In this document: positions 26,961 through 38,554 of the stretch, piece after piece | Layout of the letters: every line of letters starts with the position of its first letter | How positions within the stretch are numbered: position 1 is the first letter of the stretch | Assembly (NCBI GenBank): GCA_963971425.1 | Contig: OZ020518.1 | Location: forward strand, 3,422,263 to 3,486,262 | From: Bryoerythrophyllum caledonicum | Taxonomy: Eukaryota; Streptophyta; Bryopsida; Pottiales; Pottiaceae | Direction: 5' to 3' | DNA length: 64,000 nucleotides | The notes under the pieces: model-generated | The model's input: the letters and a program-made list of their open reading frames with translations, nothing else | What the model was told of the DNA's origin: nothing | Databases searched by the model: none | Program-made: the position numbers and the translations under genes

Positions 26961-28559
26961 TAATGTAAAAAATATATATTCTTTATATGAGAAAAACCAT
27001 ATACAACTTGCATGTGATAATCATACACAACGTGTATAAAATCTAACTGAAAACGATATCATCTTGATATCCCTTGAATTCATATCATAAATTTGCAATA
27101 TGAAATTTATATGTTTTGACTTTTGATACAAACTTTATATAAAATTGATATGATTGTGATATATCTAAAATCTTATACATATTTTATATGGAAATAACTT
27201 TATATTGTAAATATATATTCTAAAATACGATATAGTGTACATAAAAATGTTATATAATATTTGTGTAAGTTAAACTTGATATGATATGCATTTAAAGTAT
27301 TTCATATACAGAAACGATATAAATACTAAATAGAGTATTTTGTATACAAAAACAATATGGGAAATATATAGATTTCATATACAAGTACAATATTTACATA
27401 AGAATGGAACCATAATATGTTTCAATGTATTTTGAAGCCTTCAACGTCTTTGTCCTACCAATAACATCATTTCTTTTTATGTGTGAAAAAGAAAATTATG
27501 TGGATCATAATCAATTGTGAGTAACTAATTTTTTCCTCACCATTTTACAAATTCTCAATCAACTTTTTTATCAACTTTTTGACCAAATTTTACTGTCAAG
27601 AGTCCAAAACATCAAGAAAATCCTCGATGGTTAAATTGATGTAAAAACCATCTGGAGTTCATATAATCCGTATTGGCCCCTTTGATACAACTACCATACA
27701 AAGATTATGTCTTTAGTGAAAAGTATTTTTATCTTTAGTGAATAATAACATATGAACCGAAGACAAACATTTTCACACGTTGGCATACATTGTTAGGCAA
27801 GGTACTAAAAAAATTTCTTTTCCACATAAAGTTTCATGAGTATCAACCCCAAAATGCAAAAACTTCCAAGGTGGGCTTCTAGTGATTTTAAGTAGCTTAC
27901 ATGGGTGTCAATTTAGGTCATGAATCTTCAAAAAATTTATCATTGATGTGTTTAAGTAATAGCTTTGTGGAAAAACAAATTCTTGAAACAAATGCACAAA
28001 ACTAAAGTTATTGAGGTTCAAAGTTTGAAACGGGGAGGGCGGTCAGGGTGGGCAAGGAGGGCAAGGTATTGTAGGGCTGAATAGTACTACTGTCGAGCTT
28101 GTATGGTACCAATAGAAAGCTAAATAGTGTACTTTTTGGTGGTGGGTAGCAATGAAGGAAAGTTCTTAGCAACCTTCATCGTTTTTACTTGAAAACGCAT
28201 AGAAATCAAGGTTTCATTTTTCATGAAGAAATAATTTTTTTCTCTTGATGGAATTATGCATGATACTTCTATCCACCATTCGGATTTTAAAACATTTTTC
28301 TACTTAGAGAATAAACTTACTTTCATAAGAAAATGGCTAGTTTCTATATCTTTGCCATTGCAAGTTTCTTTCCTTATCCAAAGACCTCCATTACTTGTGA
28401 TTTTTTTGTGTGCAATGACCTAACACAAGGTAGAACATGTATCCATATATTTTATGCAATGTGTATTGGAAAAGTATGCAAATATCTTGAGTCAAAGTAT
28501 GTTGACCATGTTCAAGCTGAGAAGAAAAAACCACACTACACTTTTCAAATGCATGTATC
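26961..28559. other. AT-rich and degenerate repeat sequence
   Basis: 26,960-27,420 is very AT-rich with many ATATGATA/TATAAAAT words, resembling 49,430-49,620 and 50,290-50,510. 27,700-28,560 carries diverged TTAA-family internal blocks. No gene seen. Confidence 0.45.
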
Positions 28560-28862
28560 TTACAATCCGTATGGTCAAAGTTTATGAAATTTTTTGAGTG
28601 TCACCTTGTAGCAGTTAAGTTGAGGATCCTATGGTTGAAAGTAGTAAAATTTTGTTTCAATCAGTCTTGCAATTGTGCATCTTAGTGAGGTAGTTTGATA
28701 AAGATTTTGGTGTGAAATTGTCAAGGAATTTTAGGGGTTAGTTCAGATCTTATCATAAAAATTGGAACTGAAAAGATTTGTTTTCTTTCATACTCATTAC
28801 ACTAAATTCAGTGACTTTGAAATGTTTTTGGTGTAAAATTATGACGGTCCTTTAGGAGTTAA
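28560..28862 (+). repeat. Right ends of two TTAA-family elements
   Basis: One terminus (AAGGAATTTTAGGGGTTAG) lies at about 28,723-28,741 and a second (GGTCCTTTAGGAGTTAA) ends at 28,862, where it shares its TTAA with the start of the next element. Confidence 0.5.
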
Positions 28863-29751
28863 CCCCTAAAAGCCCAATTGTACCCATAGGGTATATTTTG
28901 GATTTTGGGCAGGTACCTAAAATTCGGATAAAATCATTGTCTTACAAAAAATTTAGACTAGATTGTCCCTTGTAAGAGCTTCGTGGGGATATTTTTATAA
29001 TTTATTTTGGATTCATGATTCAAAAGTTATCACCATTTAAAGGTCAATATGGGGAGTCCGGTAAGTTCGGGCAATTTGCTAAAAGTTTCTATTGACATTG
29101 AGATTTTTTGTACATGTAAAGAATAATACCTTATTTTATGATTTAAAAAAAAAATTCTAGTCTTTAGTGTAAAAAGAGCATTTTTACTCATGTCAAACAT
29201 TTTCACACATTTTGGGAAAGGGGGAAGAAAAAACATTATTTCTACATAAAACTTTATATACTTTATGTAGAAATATACTCAATATACATTCTAAAGTATA
29301 TTGAGTTCACAAAAAAATAATTCGTGAAATAGAAACTTTCCAAAAAATTTCAACCTCCGCTTCTTGCACAAGTGTTTTGAATATGATACACTCCTTTTCT
29401 ATGCCTAAAAATTGGTGTGTAGGCAACTAACATCATATTAAACACAATTGTAAAAAATTTAGACCTTATGTAGTGCAAAAATTTGATAACAAGTGAAGTT
29501 AAAGCCTGCTGATCCACTTAATGCAGTGAAAAGAATGAGCCATTTTTAAAATTTCAAACACGATAATCTCTCAATCCGTGCGGTGGATTATAGCCTTAAA
29601 AATATGGTGACTTTATATAGATATTTAGTTTGAGTTCATTAGGTTAAATGACCAAAATTTTACTTCAAAATGAAATGTTCTTGCCACTTTTTGGTAGTGG
29701 TAGGTTTGGAGTGTTTCTTGAGGAAAAATGGATTGGGTTTTTAGAGGTTAA
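28859..29751 (+). mobile_element. TTAA-flanked non-autonomous element, 893 bp
   Basis: Left end TTAACCCCTAAAAGCCCAAT; right end GGGTTTTTAGAGGTTAA. It has the same internal markers as the 46,673-47,627 copy, including ACCTTATGTAGTGCAAAAAT near 29,462. No coding capacity. Confidence 0.65.
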
Positions 29752-30600
29752 GTAGGGAATCCTCGCGATCAGTTTCATGTGCAAAGCCTACAGCTTCTGA
29801 TCCATGTCCCGGTTGAGAATGGAATCTGCGCAAGCATTGGTGGTGATGGTGGCTGAATAGGGTCATGAGTGTAGGTTTGGAGTGTTTCATTTCATTTGTT
29901 GTAACCAATGTTTTGCAATTTCATTGATTTTAATTGTGCCTTCAAAAATTTCATATCAGATTTCTATAAAAAAAAAATTCACATGGATTTGAGATATCAT
30001 TTGTTTAAATCTCACATTGAAACTTTGTGATACAAATTTTACATAATTGAGTTATTTGTAAAGGGAACCGGTCTTTTGTCCCCCTTTTTTCATGCAGAAG
30101 AGAATCTAACCTGTATTTGAGTGTAGCCGCAAAGTAATCTTGTGAAAAAAATTACGGGTTTGAGGGTTTAGAGGAGGTGTTATTTATGGCACAAGTGGCA
30201 CAAATCTCCCAAAAAAAAAACAAGAACAATCATGAACGTCATGACACTCTGGCATGTATCCTACATCCTAGAGTTGTGCATGATGTGAAGGGTCAATGAT
30301 TGCTTAAAATAAAAGCGAGGCACAAACTCGAGTTTGGGAATTCTAAGGCTCAAAAACTAGTCTATCCAGTGTTCTATTCTAGGTCTACAGTGAAACCCTG
30401 CCAGTGGACTCGGCGACCCTGGCTTTTCCATTTTACAGGTTAGAAACTGAGGATTTGGGGTACTTTGCGGATAACTCTAAGAACGATATAATTTTTTTCG
30501 AAAGATGCAAACGATATTGTTTCGACATACAGAATATATTAGACCCAAGAGACCTTGGAATGATATGATTTTCACATGCGAACAATATCATTCAATGACC
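29752..30600. other. No recognisable gene
   Basis: Short open frames only; a poly-A run lies at about 30,213. Nothing recognised. Confidence 0.35.
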
Positions 30601-32880
30601 CTCGGATTTTTGTGATGAGTGAGCCAACACTCCAAATACAGTCTGCTCGACTACGAAACCTGAGTCAACACTTTCCATCATGCACAAGAACCTTTCAACA
30701 CTTTCCTTTCTACTGTTTTGGACGTGCTTCACCAAACAGTGTCGGAAATGATGTGTCGGAAATGACGTGCCGTGAGACTTGCAGACATCTTAGAGCATCT
30801 CCACTCCTGGCGTGGAATTTTCCACGCTAGGACGGAAAAAAAAATTCACGCCAGGAGTGGTTCAGGTTTTGGTGCTTGCTTGGCTCCACCCCAAGCTCCA
30901 AAAAAATTTACCCAAAAAAATGCTTTGACCTTTTACCTCCCGCCACCAATGACACGGCGCCATGTGTCGACATCAATGACATGGTGCCACGTGTCGCGAG
31001 GGTATGGGTGTGTCACTAACATCAAAAAATGGCGCACTCCCCCCATCCAAGGAGATTTTGGTGTATGCCATGCACCAAAACTTCTAAATTTTATAAAGTT
31101 TCCCCGTTTTGAGGTGATCGGTGCAACTTTTTGACCTCACAAAATTCCAATTTGGTGGTTCTCCGTCTTGGGGTGGAGATGCTCTTAGAACTTTGTAGGG
31201 GCATTTGTACCGCGAGCTACGCATCTCCATAATATATACAATTCTGTGCAACCAATAATGAACACGGGAATTCCGACTCTGACGCGGTCAATGTCCACAG
31301 TCCCTCGGCGCCAAGTCGTCGGCTAGATTCCCCAAGTTGCAACATCTACGATCTCGAAGAAATATAACTGGAACCCAAAAAACAATATTCTCCAAGATAT
31401 TTAGAAGCGATTCCCGTGCTCGGTCAGAGCAGCCCCTCAAGTGCCGGTGTTTCCGTGAGACTTTGTGGGATCCCACCTTCGAGGAAGAAAGTAGAGCCCG
31501 CGTCTCCGTGGAATAGTCTGCGTACAGACAGACTCGGACTTCATCCCCGCAGCTCTGTCGACGCTTCTCCGGCGCCTATTTCAACACTGGGTTCGTGGTT
31601 TCCTCCCACTCCTTTGTCCCCACATCTCAAGAGTCGTCGCAGCGTCACCGTCGCCTGGAGGTGCCTCTGCCCTAGATCGCGCGGCTTCGGCTCCCTTTCC
31701 CCGTTGTACTGGTCTTCTGCCACATCTCAGGCGTCGTTAGAGCCCAGCTTCGCCTTCCGATTGTGCAGCATCGCCTGATGTTTTCATCGCTCCGGCGTGC
31801 CTTTGCTTACAGATCGGGCAGCGGCGTTGCCTTGGGGTCTCATTGGCTTGTGCGAGGTATGGCGATTCTTCTTTGTACGCGGTGCGATCTTCTCGGTTTT
31901 GCTTCCGTGATATTTTGTTATTGCGCTTGATAGGCCTTGATTCTTTCGAACGTCGATGGTGTGGGATGACTCTTTTCATGTGGATGCTAGCGCGCTGATC
32001 AAGTGATGGTGATCTGGTGTTGGTGCGATTGATGAGGCGGGACTCTTTGGGACGTTGATGCTGGTTGGATGTCTGTGAAGCTGCCTGGTCTGGTGATTAT
32101 GTAGCGTATGTGTGTATGCCTGTCTCCAGTTCTGATTTCATTAGTTTGTGGTGGTGTCGGTGATGAATTCGAGCAGAGCTGTGGGCACCGAGTGACGCCC
32201 AAGCACGCGCGTACACACAGACTCGGACTTCGCGTCCACAGTTCTGATCTCGCATCTCCGGCGCCTAATACCGGGTTCGTGGTTCCTCTCACACCGTCAG
32301 TCTGCCCATCTCAGGAGCTGTTACAGCGCCACCGTCGCCTGGTGGTGCCTTTCTTTTAGATTGCGCAGCTTCGGTTTCCATCTCCCACCGTTGCCCTGAT
32401 TTTCTGCACATCTAAGGAGTCGTCAGAGCCCAGCATCGCCTTCCGATTGCCCTGATGTTTTCATCGCTCGGAGGTGTATTTGCTTAAAGATCGAGCGGCA
32501 GCGTTGCCTTGGGGTTTCATTGCCCGGTGTGAGGTATGGCGATTCTTTGTATAAGGTGTGATCTCTCTGAAGTTGCTTCCGTGATCTTGTGATATAGCGC
32601 TTCATCTTCCTTCATATTTTTGGGACGCCGATGCTGTGGGGTGATGTTTTCATGTGGAAGCGCACTGATCGAGTGATAGTGATCTGTTGTTATTGCGCTT
32701 GATGAGGCGGGACTGTTTGGGACATTGGTTCTGGTTGGATGTCTCTGAAGTTGATTGATCTAGTGATTATGTAGTGCGTGGGTGTGTACTTGTCTCCAGT
32801 TCTGATTTCATTAGTTTGTGGTGGTGATGGTGATGATTAGGAGCAAACCTGTGAACCGGGATTGACGCCTCAGATTGGTT
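30601..32880 (+). repeat. Kinase leader, copy 2 (long, internally duplicated)
   Basis: Collinear with 54,550-56,365, less the MITE at 30,793-31,184. It begins with CCAACACTCCAAATACAGTC, which also occurs inside the intron of exportin copy 1 (26,195), then AGCAGCCCCTCAAGTGCCGG (31,424). An about 0.68-kb unit is repeated inside it: GAGCCCAGC blocks at 31,739 and 32,425, and TCTCCAGTTCTGATTTCATT at 32,123 and 32,793. It is unusually GC-rich for the window and probably serves as promoter/5' UTR. Frames on both strands are shared between copies, but none looks like a real protein. Confidence 0.65.
30790..31187. mobile_element. Tourist-like MITE with TTA target duplication
   Basis: The element at 30,793-31,184 (392 bp) starts GAGCATCTCCACTCC and ends GGGGTGGAGATGCTC, flanked by TTA at 30,790-30,792 and 31,185-31,187. 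Leader 3 has the uninterrupted site AACTTAGAACTATG near 54,736. TTA duplication plus this terminus fits PIF/Harbinger (Tourist) MITEs of plants. No coding capacity. Confidence 0.85.
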
Positions 32881-32887
32881 GTCTGCG

Positions 32888-34243
32888 ATGGGGAACACCA
32901 ACTCGTGTGTTCGCCACTTGCGAGATGTGCTTAATGTGTGGATGGGTGGAGCGAGGGAAGGAGAGGATTTTGGCAGAGGAAGTAGTGTATGTGTGGACGA
33001 CGGTTGTGTGTCGGTTGTGGACTTGTTGTTTCGTGGAACACGGACTCTTGGTAGTGATCTAGTCGCCACAATTACGGCGGTGAGCAAGCGTGATGTGGAG
33101 CAACGGGTTGAGACATCAAAGTCGCATTGGAGCGATGTGACGGAGTTTGCTTCAGATTCAAGTGACAAAGAAGTGGAGGATGAAAATTGGGAAGTGTGGA
33201 AGGGTTTATATTCAAATCGAGCATGGGTTCAGGCTTTCTTTCGAAATTTTGGGTATGATTTTGAAGGATACGAAAGTGACGGTTCATTGGAGATTGGAGA
33301 GAAGTTCGCAGAGGGTGGGCAGGCTGAGCTCTTCCATGCCAAGGTTGTTTGGAATAATCCAATTAACCATGAGAGGGATGAAAAGGAAGGAATTGAGTGG
33401 GTGGTCAAGGTGTTCAAGAAGGGCACCGGTTTGAAGCACTTGCAATCCCAATGGCCCCATGGCATGTTGCAATATCGTGTGGATGTAGTGAATTGGGGTT
33501 CTATAGTCAGGGTAATTCCAAGGTTCTTTTGCTCGGTCATGCATGGAACAATGTTGGAAGATGGAAGATTTGCATTCCTGATGGTAAAAGAACATTTTGA
33601 TTTGAGAACTCTCATTGACCACAACATGATGACATCGCCGAACAACAATTGTGGGCCATTTTCTAAAGAAGAAGTAGAAGAATATATGTTTGAGGTTGCA
33701 GTCGGCATGAGTTGGTTGCATAGTCGTGACATTGTTCATAGAGACCTCAAGTCATCCAATGTGCTCATGAAAGTTGACAAGAACGGTTACATGGAATGTT
33801 TTGTTGCGGATTATGAATGTTCCATTGGAGTGTTGGGAACGGGTTTCTTCAGAGCTCCTGAGATTTTAAAGGCTTGTGAAGACAAGAGTGTTAGCAGCAA
33901 GCCTGAGTTATTCACAAAGTCATCTGATGTGTATAGTTATGGGATGACTTGCTACGAGATGGTGACAGGGAAATTGCCTTTTGATGGTCATTTGGTAAAC
34001 AACTATGCCAAATTTGTCATCAATGGAGATCGTCCAGTGGTACCTAGTTGTGTAGATGCGTGGTTGGATAGTTTATTGAGAGAATGTTGGCAGTTAGATC
34101 CATTAGCTAGACCATCTTTTGAAGATGTGGTGAATATTATTTTTGATAATTCACCACGGATTCAAGCATTGGTTGAAGGTGAAATTTATGAGGTAGCTCA
34201 AATGGATTGGATAGTTTTGAGAAGTTTATCTGTGAATGCATAA
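32888..34243 (+). CDS. Atypical protein kinase, copy 2 (intact, 451 aa)
   Basis: Start ATG at 32,888 gives MGNTNSC: Gly2 for N-myristoylation and Cys7 for possible palmitoylation, so membrane attachment is predicted. Residues 1-135 are family-specific and acidic around 90-102. Kinase-like domain about 136-422: glycine loop written IGEKFAEGGQAEL, ATP-binding Lys174 (VVKVF), catalytic loop HRDLKSSN at 284-291, DYE at 308-310 instead of DFG, APE at 323-325, Asp347 in SSDVYSYGM, Arg408 in LARPSF. Asp286, Asn291 and Asp308 are kept, so catalysis is possible despite the Tyr-Glu change. The layout is that of plant TKL/receptor-like cytoplasmic kinases. It is uninterrupted by introns and matches copies at 1,820, 56,369 and 58,601. 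Substrate and pathway are unknown; a role in signalling or defence is only a guess from the family type. Confidence 0.85.
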   Translation: MGNTNSCVRHLRDVLNVWMGGAREGEDFGRGSSVCVDDGCVSVVDLLFRGTRTLGSDLVATITAVSKRDVEQRVETSKSHWSDVTEFASDSSDKEVEDENWEVWKGLYSNRAWVQAFFRNFGYDFEGYESDGSLEIGEKFAEGGQAELFHAKVVWNNPINHERDEKEGIEWVVKVFKKGTGLKHLQSQWPHGMLQYRVDVVNWGSIVRVIPRFFCSVMHGTMLEDGRFAFLMVKEHFDLRTLIDHNMMTSPNNNCGPFSKEEVEEYMFEVAVGMSWLHSRDIVHRDLKSSNVLMKVDKNGYMECFVADYECSIGVLGTGFFRAPEILKACEDKSVSSKPELFTKSSDVYSYGMTCYEMVTGKLPFDGHLVNNYAKFVINGDRPVVPSCVDAWLDSLLRECWQLDPLARPSFEDVVNIIFDNSPRIQALVEGEIYEVAQMDWIVLRSLSVNA

Positions 34244-34954
34244 TTCTATTATGTAAATATTGATGTATAGTGTATGTAGTTCATACAAATATTTCATGAC
34301 TATTCCAATGTTTTTTATGTGTTGTTTGGTTTGTATATTGATTTGATCTATAAAATTTAAAAATAATGCCACACTAAGAGTAAGAATGTAGGCTATAATT
34401 GATGTTCGTATGTTGTTAAAATGCATATAATAATTTTGGTCAGTGGTTGAAATATATTAATTCTCCATTTTGTGATTGTTGATTTTTCATTTCATTTAAG
34501 ACTTGTGCTCTTCTCTATTCAATATCAACTTTTGTGTGTGCTTTCAACTTATTCTCAATGGTTAAATTGTAGCACATGTTTTAAGATGTTTTAAGAGCTC
34601 TAATTACTATTTTACTTTATTCTGACATATCAAACTTGAAAATGTGCATGAAATTTGTAGGAATTATGGAAGTGGTAGTAGAGGTTGAGTGTCTCGTAGG
34701 AATGATTTGATTCAATTCAAAACCATCATCTGTGATAAATAAGAAAGATACCACCTAGGCATTACATAAGTACAACTTATGCATTGCACGAGTATCACGT
34801 TGGAAGAACTTAAGTATTACCTAGACAAATATCTTGGTATTTCCAAAATGATATTCTCCATTCTCAATGCACAGGATATATCTATAAATTTACAATTTTT
34901 CCTACCAATACATGATGATTACACAAATATAATCCTTTTTTATCCATTAGTAGA
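34244..34954. other. 3' flank of kinase copy 2
   Basis: Aligned with the flanks of the other copies. Holds the empty target site GAGTGTCTCGTAGGAATGAT (about 34,688) for the TIR element present at 60,311, and a short run of the 22-bp minisatellite at about 34,750-34,830. Confidence 0.6.
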
Positions 34955-36965
34955 TGTTTCTCCCAAACCAATAAATAGACTTCTACCTTTCTAAGTGACT
35001 TTTTATCGTCCCATGGACCTTGAAAATGCTTGCAACATTCTCATTCAGACATGTAAGATTTATATAGAAGTAAACAACACCCTTTTATGAAAGATTGTGA
35101 ATGCAAAACTTTGACGATTCTTGCCAGGTCAATGATTTTCCACCGTGTTGAATAAATTGCAATAAAAGACATCAAAATTTAAGATTTATATTTAAATTAG
35201 TTATTTTCCCCTTTGAGAGAGAGCATAAATCTTTGTGTGGACCTTTTAAATCTGCAACTTGTATGGAACTATAATTTCAAAAAGTATATTGGAAATTGGC
35301 ACCTTTTGAATGTCCGTTTGTTGGACAATTGTTTCAAAATTACTCCACCCCTTTCTACCTCTAGAAACTTGTGGACAAGAACTAACATCATGTACACCAT
35401 AGAAGTAATAAATCCAGAGTATGTGTAATGTAATACCTTGACATGAAGTGAAGTGAAAAGGTTGCTAAGCTACTTGAAGAAGAGAATGAAATGAAATACC
35501 TTTCCCTTGACTTCATACACTGTAACTTTCCAATTTGTGCAATCATGTTCATGAAATTTTTATCATTTCATTTTTAATGATCGAGGATGAGATGTCATGA
35601 TGGTTGGAGATGAAGATACTCATTTTTGTTGTTATTACCCTTTTATCATTGAAACATGCAATTTATAAGTATTATTGGTGAGAAACAAATAAGGATTCTT
35701 GTGATTGATCAACCAAATTGTAAACAACAAATTCATCAAATTTTCCTATATTTGTGAGGAAAAGTCACATGATACTAAAATGGTGAGTATCTATCAACGT
35801 ATAACAAAGATGGTTGAATGTAATGCTTTTCATTTTTAAAAACTCTAGTTCCTTAGATTCCTAATAATATTCCCTAGTACAATTGCACGTTCCATTTTAT
35901 CCCTAAAGTTTCTTGACTATTTGACACCAAAACCACTTCAAAATTGCTCATTGTTATACAAGGAGTGGAAGAAGATAATAAAAAAATTATTTCAATTTGT
36001 AAACATTAGATCTTGATCTCGATGCATAAAGTCACCTCCTCTCATAATTTTCTAAACTTTAACCGCACAAATTGGAAGATAATAGCGATTAAAGTGATAA
36101 GAGAGGTTTCTTTTTTTCATTGCTTTGAGAGAATTAGCAATCTTTCACTTTACTTCGTCTCAAAATTTTGCATGCCACGAGATCTCAATTTCACACCATC
36201 ATGTTCTAGTTATTTGTACTTTTATTTGTAGAAGTAAAAGATGGATATAGGATATCCAAAAGAATTGGGCAAGGAGTAGTAATTCAAAATCTACCAAAAC
36301 ACATTTTATTTTTTTGTGGATCGACTTTGTTACAAATACATGAGAAACCCAACGATCAGAAAAAATGTTTATACCACATCTTGAAGTCGTAAAAATCTAG
36401 AACTAAAAATATTAAAATCTCTAGTCTTTATACAAAAAATGTTTGTTTTTGTTTCAATTCCTCGTTTAGCAATGTCTCAAAAATTTTGGGTTGAATAAAA
36501 ACGGATTTTTGATACAAAAGACAATAGTTGTTTTAAATAATTTAAAATTATTGATAATATGAATTTACGTAAAATATTCAACATCTATAGAACGCCATAG
36601 CAAAAGTTTAGGAGCCCCTTAGGGAAAATGATTTAACATCTTATGCTGAAAATAGCTTATTTTTGTTGTAGATTTTCCATGTGAATTTTGTAATTTTTTT
36701 GTGGATGAAGTCACTAATCTGCCACATCTCAAAAAGAAATCAAGAATTGGTGATCAAAATTAACATCATGGGAATGGGCCCAAACCCGACAAAACTCCTT
36801 CAAAGGACAATCGAAATGTCCTCCAAAAGTTAATGAAATGTTTGACCCAATCATACATAACCTCCAAAGTCATAACACCATATGAAAGAGTCAAACACCA
36901 AAACATTGAGGGGGTTTTAACACTTTTGTAATGGCCTTTTAAAACTAGAAACATCTTAATCCTTA
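34955..36965. repeat. Dispersed repeat block A, copy 2
   Basis: Collinear with 10,170-13,130 but without the nested TTAA element. The longest frame has 72 codons. The class is unknown: no TIR, LTR or tail was found. Confidence 0.6.
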
Positions 36966-36974
36966 AATGTTAGA

Positions 36975-37115
36975 AGGTGCTAGTGGTGGTCACAATATTT
37001 TTTATGTACGGTGTTGTATTTGAACATGATAAGGTTGAGATATTGAAATGACCTCCAAATGGAAGATGTTAGTTGAAGAATCTTCAATTTAAAGGTGCAA
37101 GTCTTGATAAACATT
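36975..37115 (+). repeat. Dispersed 150-bp repeat, copy 2
   Basis: Same core as 18,553-18,700 and 45,190-45,335 (TTGAACATGATAAGGTTGAG). Confidence 0.6.
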
Positions 37116-37559
37116 GATTTTTATCTCCACCAACACATTGAGCTTATATTTCCATATTGGTTATAATGGCCAATCACTTTTATTTTGGCCATTAAAAATG
37201 GTTTGTGTTGTAATTTGTTTCATGGCTTTAGGTCTATATAATTAATTAACCCTTTGCTGCCTATGTGGACCGTGAGAGACAAGAAGACTCTACAAATGTA
37301 ATAGATTAGGTTGAATAGCAAGTGCACAATGTGATCATTTCAGCATGACTCCACTTCACGGAAATCTTTGGAGCATATTGATGCTTGCATGGATTGAAGA
37401 TTGGAGGGATCCGTTGGAAATCTATCAAGGAGCTCAAAATGCGTTCAGAAGACGTGAGAGACAATGGCTAATTGTGGAAAGAGTTAGAAGAGTATTCAAG
37501 CACCAAAAACTACTTTGCCATGGCTAGGTAGCTTGTGATAATGGGTTAAGGAAACTCTA
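37116..37559. other. Gene-free spacer
   Basis: Contains TTAACCCTTTGCTGCC at about 37,248, possibly an isolated element end. A 60-codon frame at 37,345-37,527 is rich in Arg and Trp and unrecognised. Confidence 0.35.
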
Positions 37560-38050
37560 TTACTTGTTAGAATTGGCTGGATTGACCTGTATGGAGACTA
37601 GTTCTTTTGACAAAGGGGACTTTACTATTGGCAGTTAATTATAGTAACTTTATAAAAAGTATTTTGCTCCGAGGGGAACATTTGATAGAACTTTGATTAG
37701 GTTTCAATCAATCAATACAATTTTGGAAAGTAATTCTTGAAATTTTGATTGAAAATGGACATTTGTAAAAGCTCTATGAGAAGTTTCTTTCAACGAATGT
37801 ACCAAGAAGAAGTTATGTTGCTTTTAACATAAGAAGCTAGGTTCTAAAGAGATAGGGCAAGGTCCGATAAGCATGAATAGTAAATTGATGAATGCGGACA
37901 ATAGTAAAGGGGAGTTTTGGGATTGAAGGTGATATCTACTTAACTTAATCGCTCCAAAAACCTTCAACAAAAAGCCTTTTCAAAGACACCTACGAAAATC
38001 CCACTTTACTATTGAAGACCCCCTCTTAGCCCTATTCGCCCTATAAGAAA
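37560..38050 (+). repeat. LTR-like repeat, copy 2
   Basis: Collinear with 14,136-14,720. It ends where the GC-rich foldback begins. Confidence 0.4.
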
Positions 38051-38052
38051 AG

Positions 38053-38196
38053 TGTTGTATAGGGTGAGGCCCCAATTTCCAGGCCTCATCGGTTGTGAGG
38101 TGCCCGACAAAGAGGGCAAGGGCTGTAGCTCAGCCCGATAAGAAAGGCACCTCAGAACCAGTGAGGCCCAGAAATCGGGGCCTCACCCGACATAAC
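38053..38196. repeat. GC-rich foldback, about 50-bp arms
   Basis: Left arm 38,053-38,104 and right arm 38,146-38,196 are inverted complements over about 50 bases with few mismatches (GGTGAGGCCCC at the outer part, GAGGTGCC next to the loop). The loop is about 41 bp. It could be a small MITE or the source of a hairpin RNA. No target duplication identified. Confidence 0.75.
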
Positions 38197-38554
38197 GCCC
38201 ATACGGGTTTTTTGCCTGAATCTCTATTTTTAATCATCTGCCCAGTGTTTCCAAAGACCTGGTTTTTGACCATGAAATTCCAAAATGCCTTGTTCTAGCG
38301 AACATTCTAGGTTATAATGTGTGCCAAAAAGTACAGGACCAAAACCCGATCGGGCATTACAGACTAGAAAAGCAATCTTTGAGCGGTCGCAAATGTCAAC
38401 TAAATAGGCGGATGGAGTCATACATGCCATGTGGTCCTTCCTTTAGGCCCTCATGAACCAATAATTGTTGATAGCTCATTATTGTGTTAGTTGGTATTCA
38501 AAAAGTAACATGACATCATTCACTTCTTTGCAAGCACTAAAAGAACAACCACAC
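38197..38554. other. Spacer before exportin fragment 2
   Basis: Nothing recognised. Homology to exportin copy 1 begins at about 38,510. Confidence 0.35.

Noticed and set aside
31416..32605. Shared ORFs in the kinase leaders on both strands
   Set aside because: The frames shift between copies, have no consistent start and read as low-complexity Ser/Arg/Pro sequence. Treated as leader DNA.
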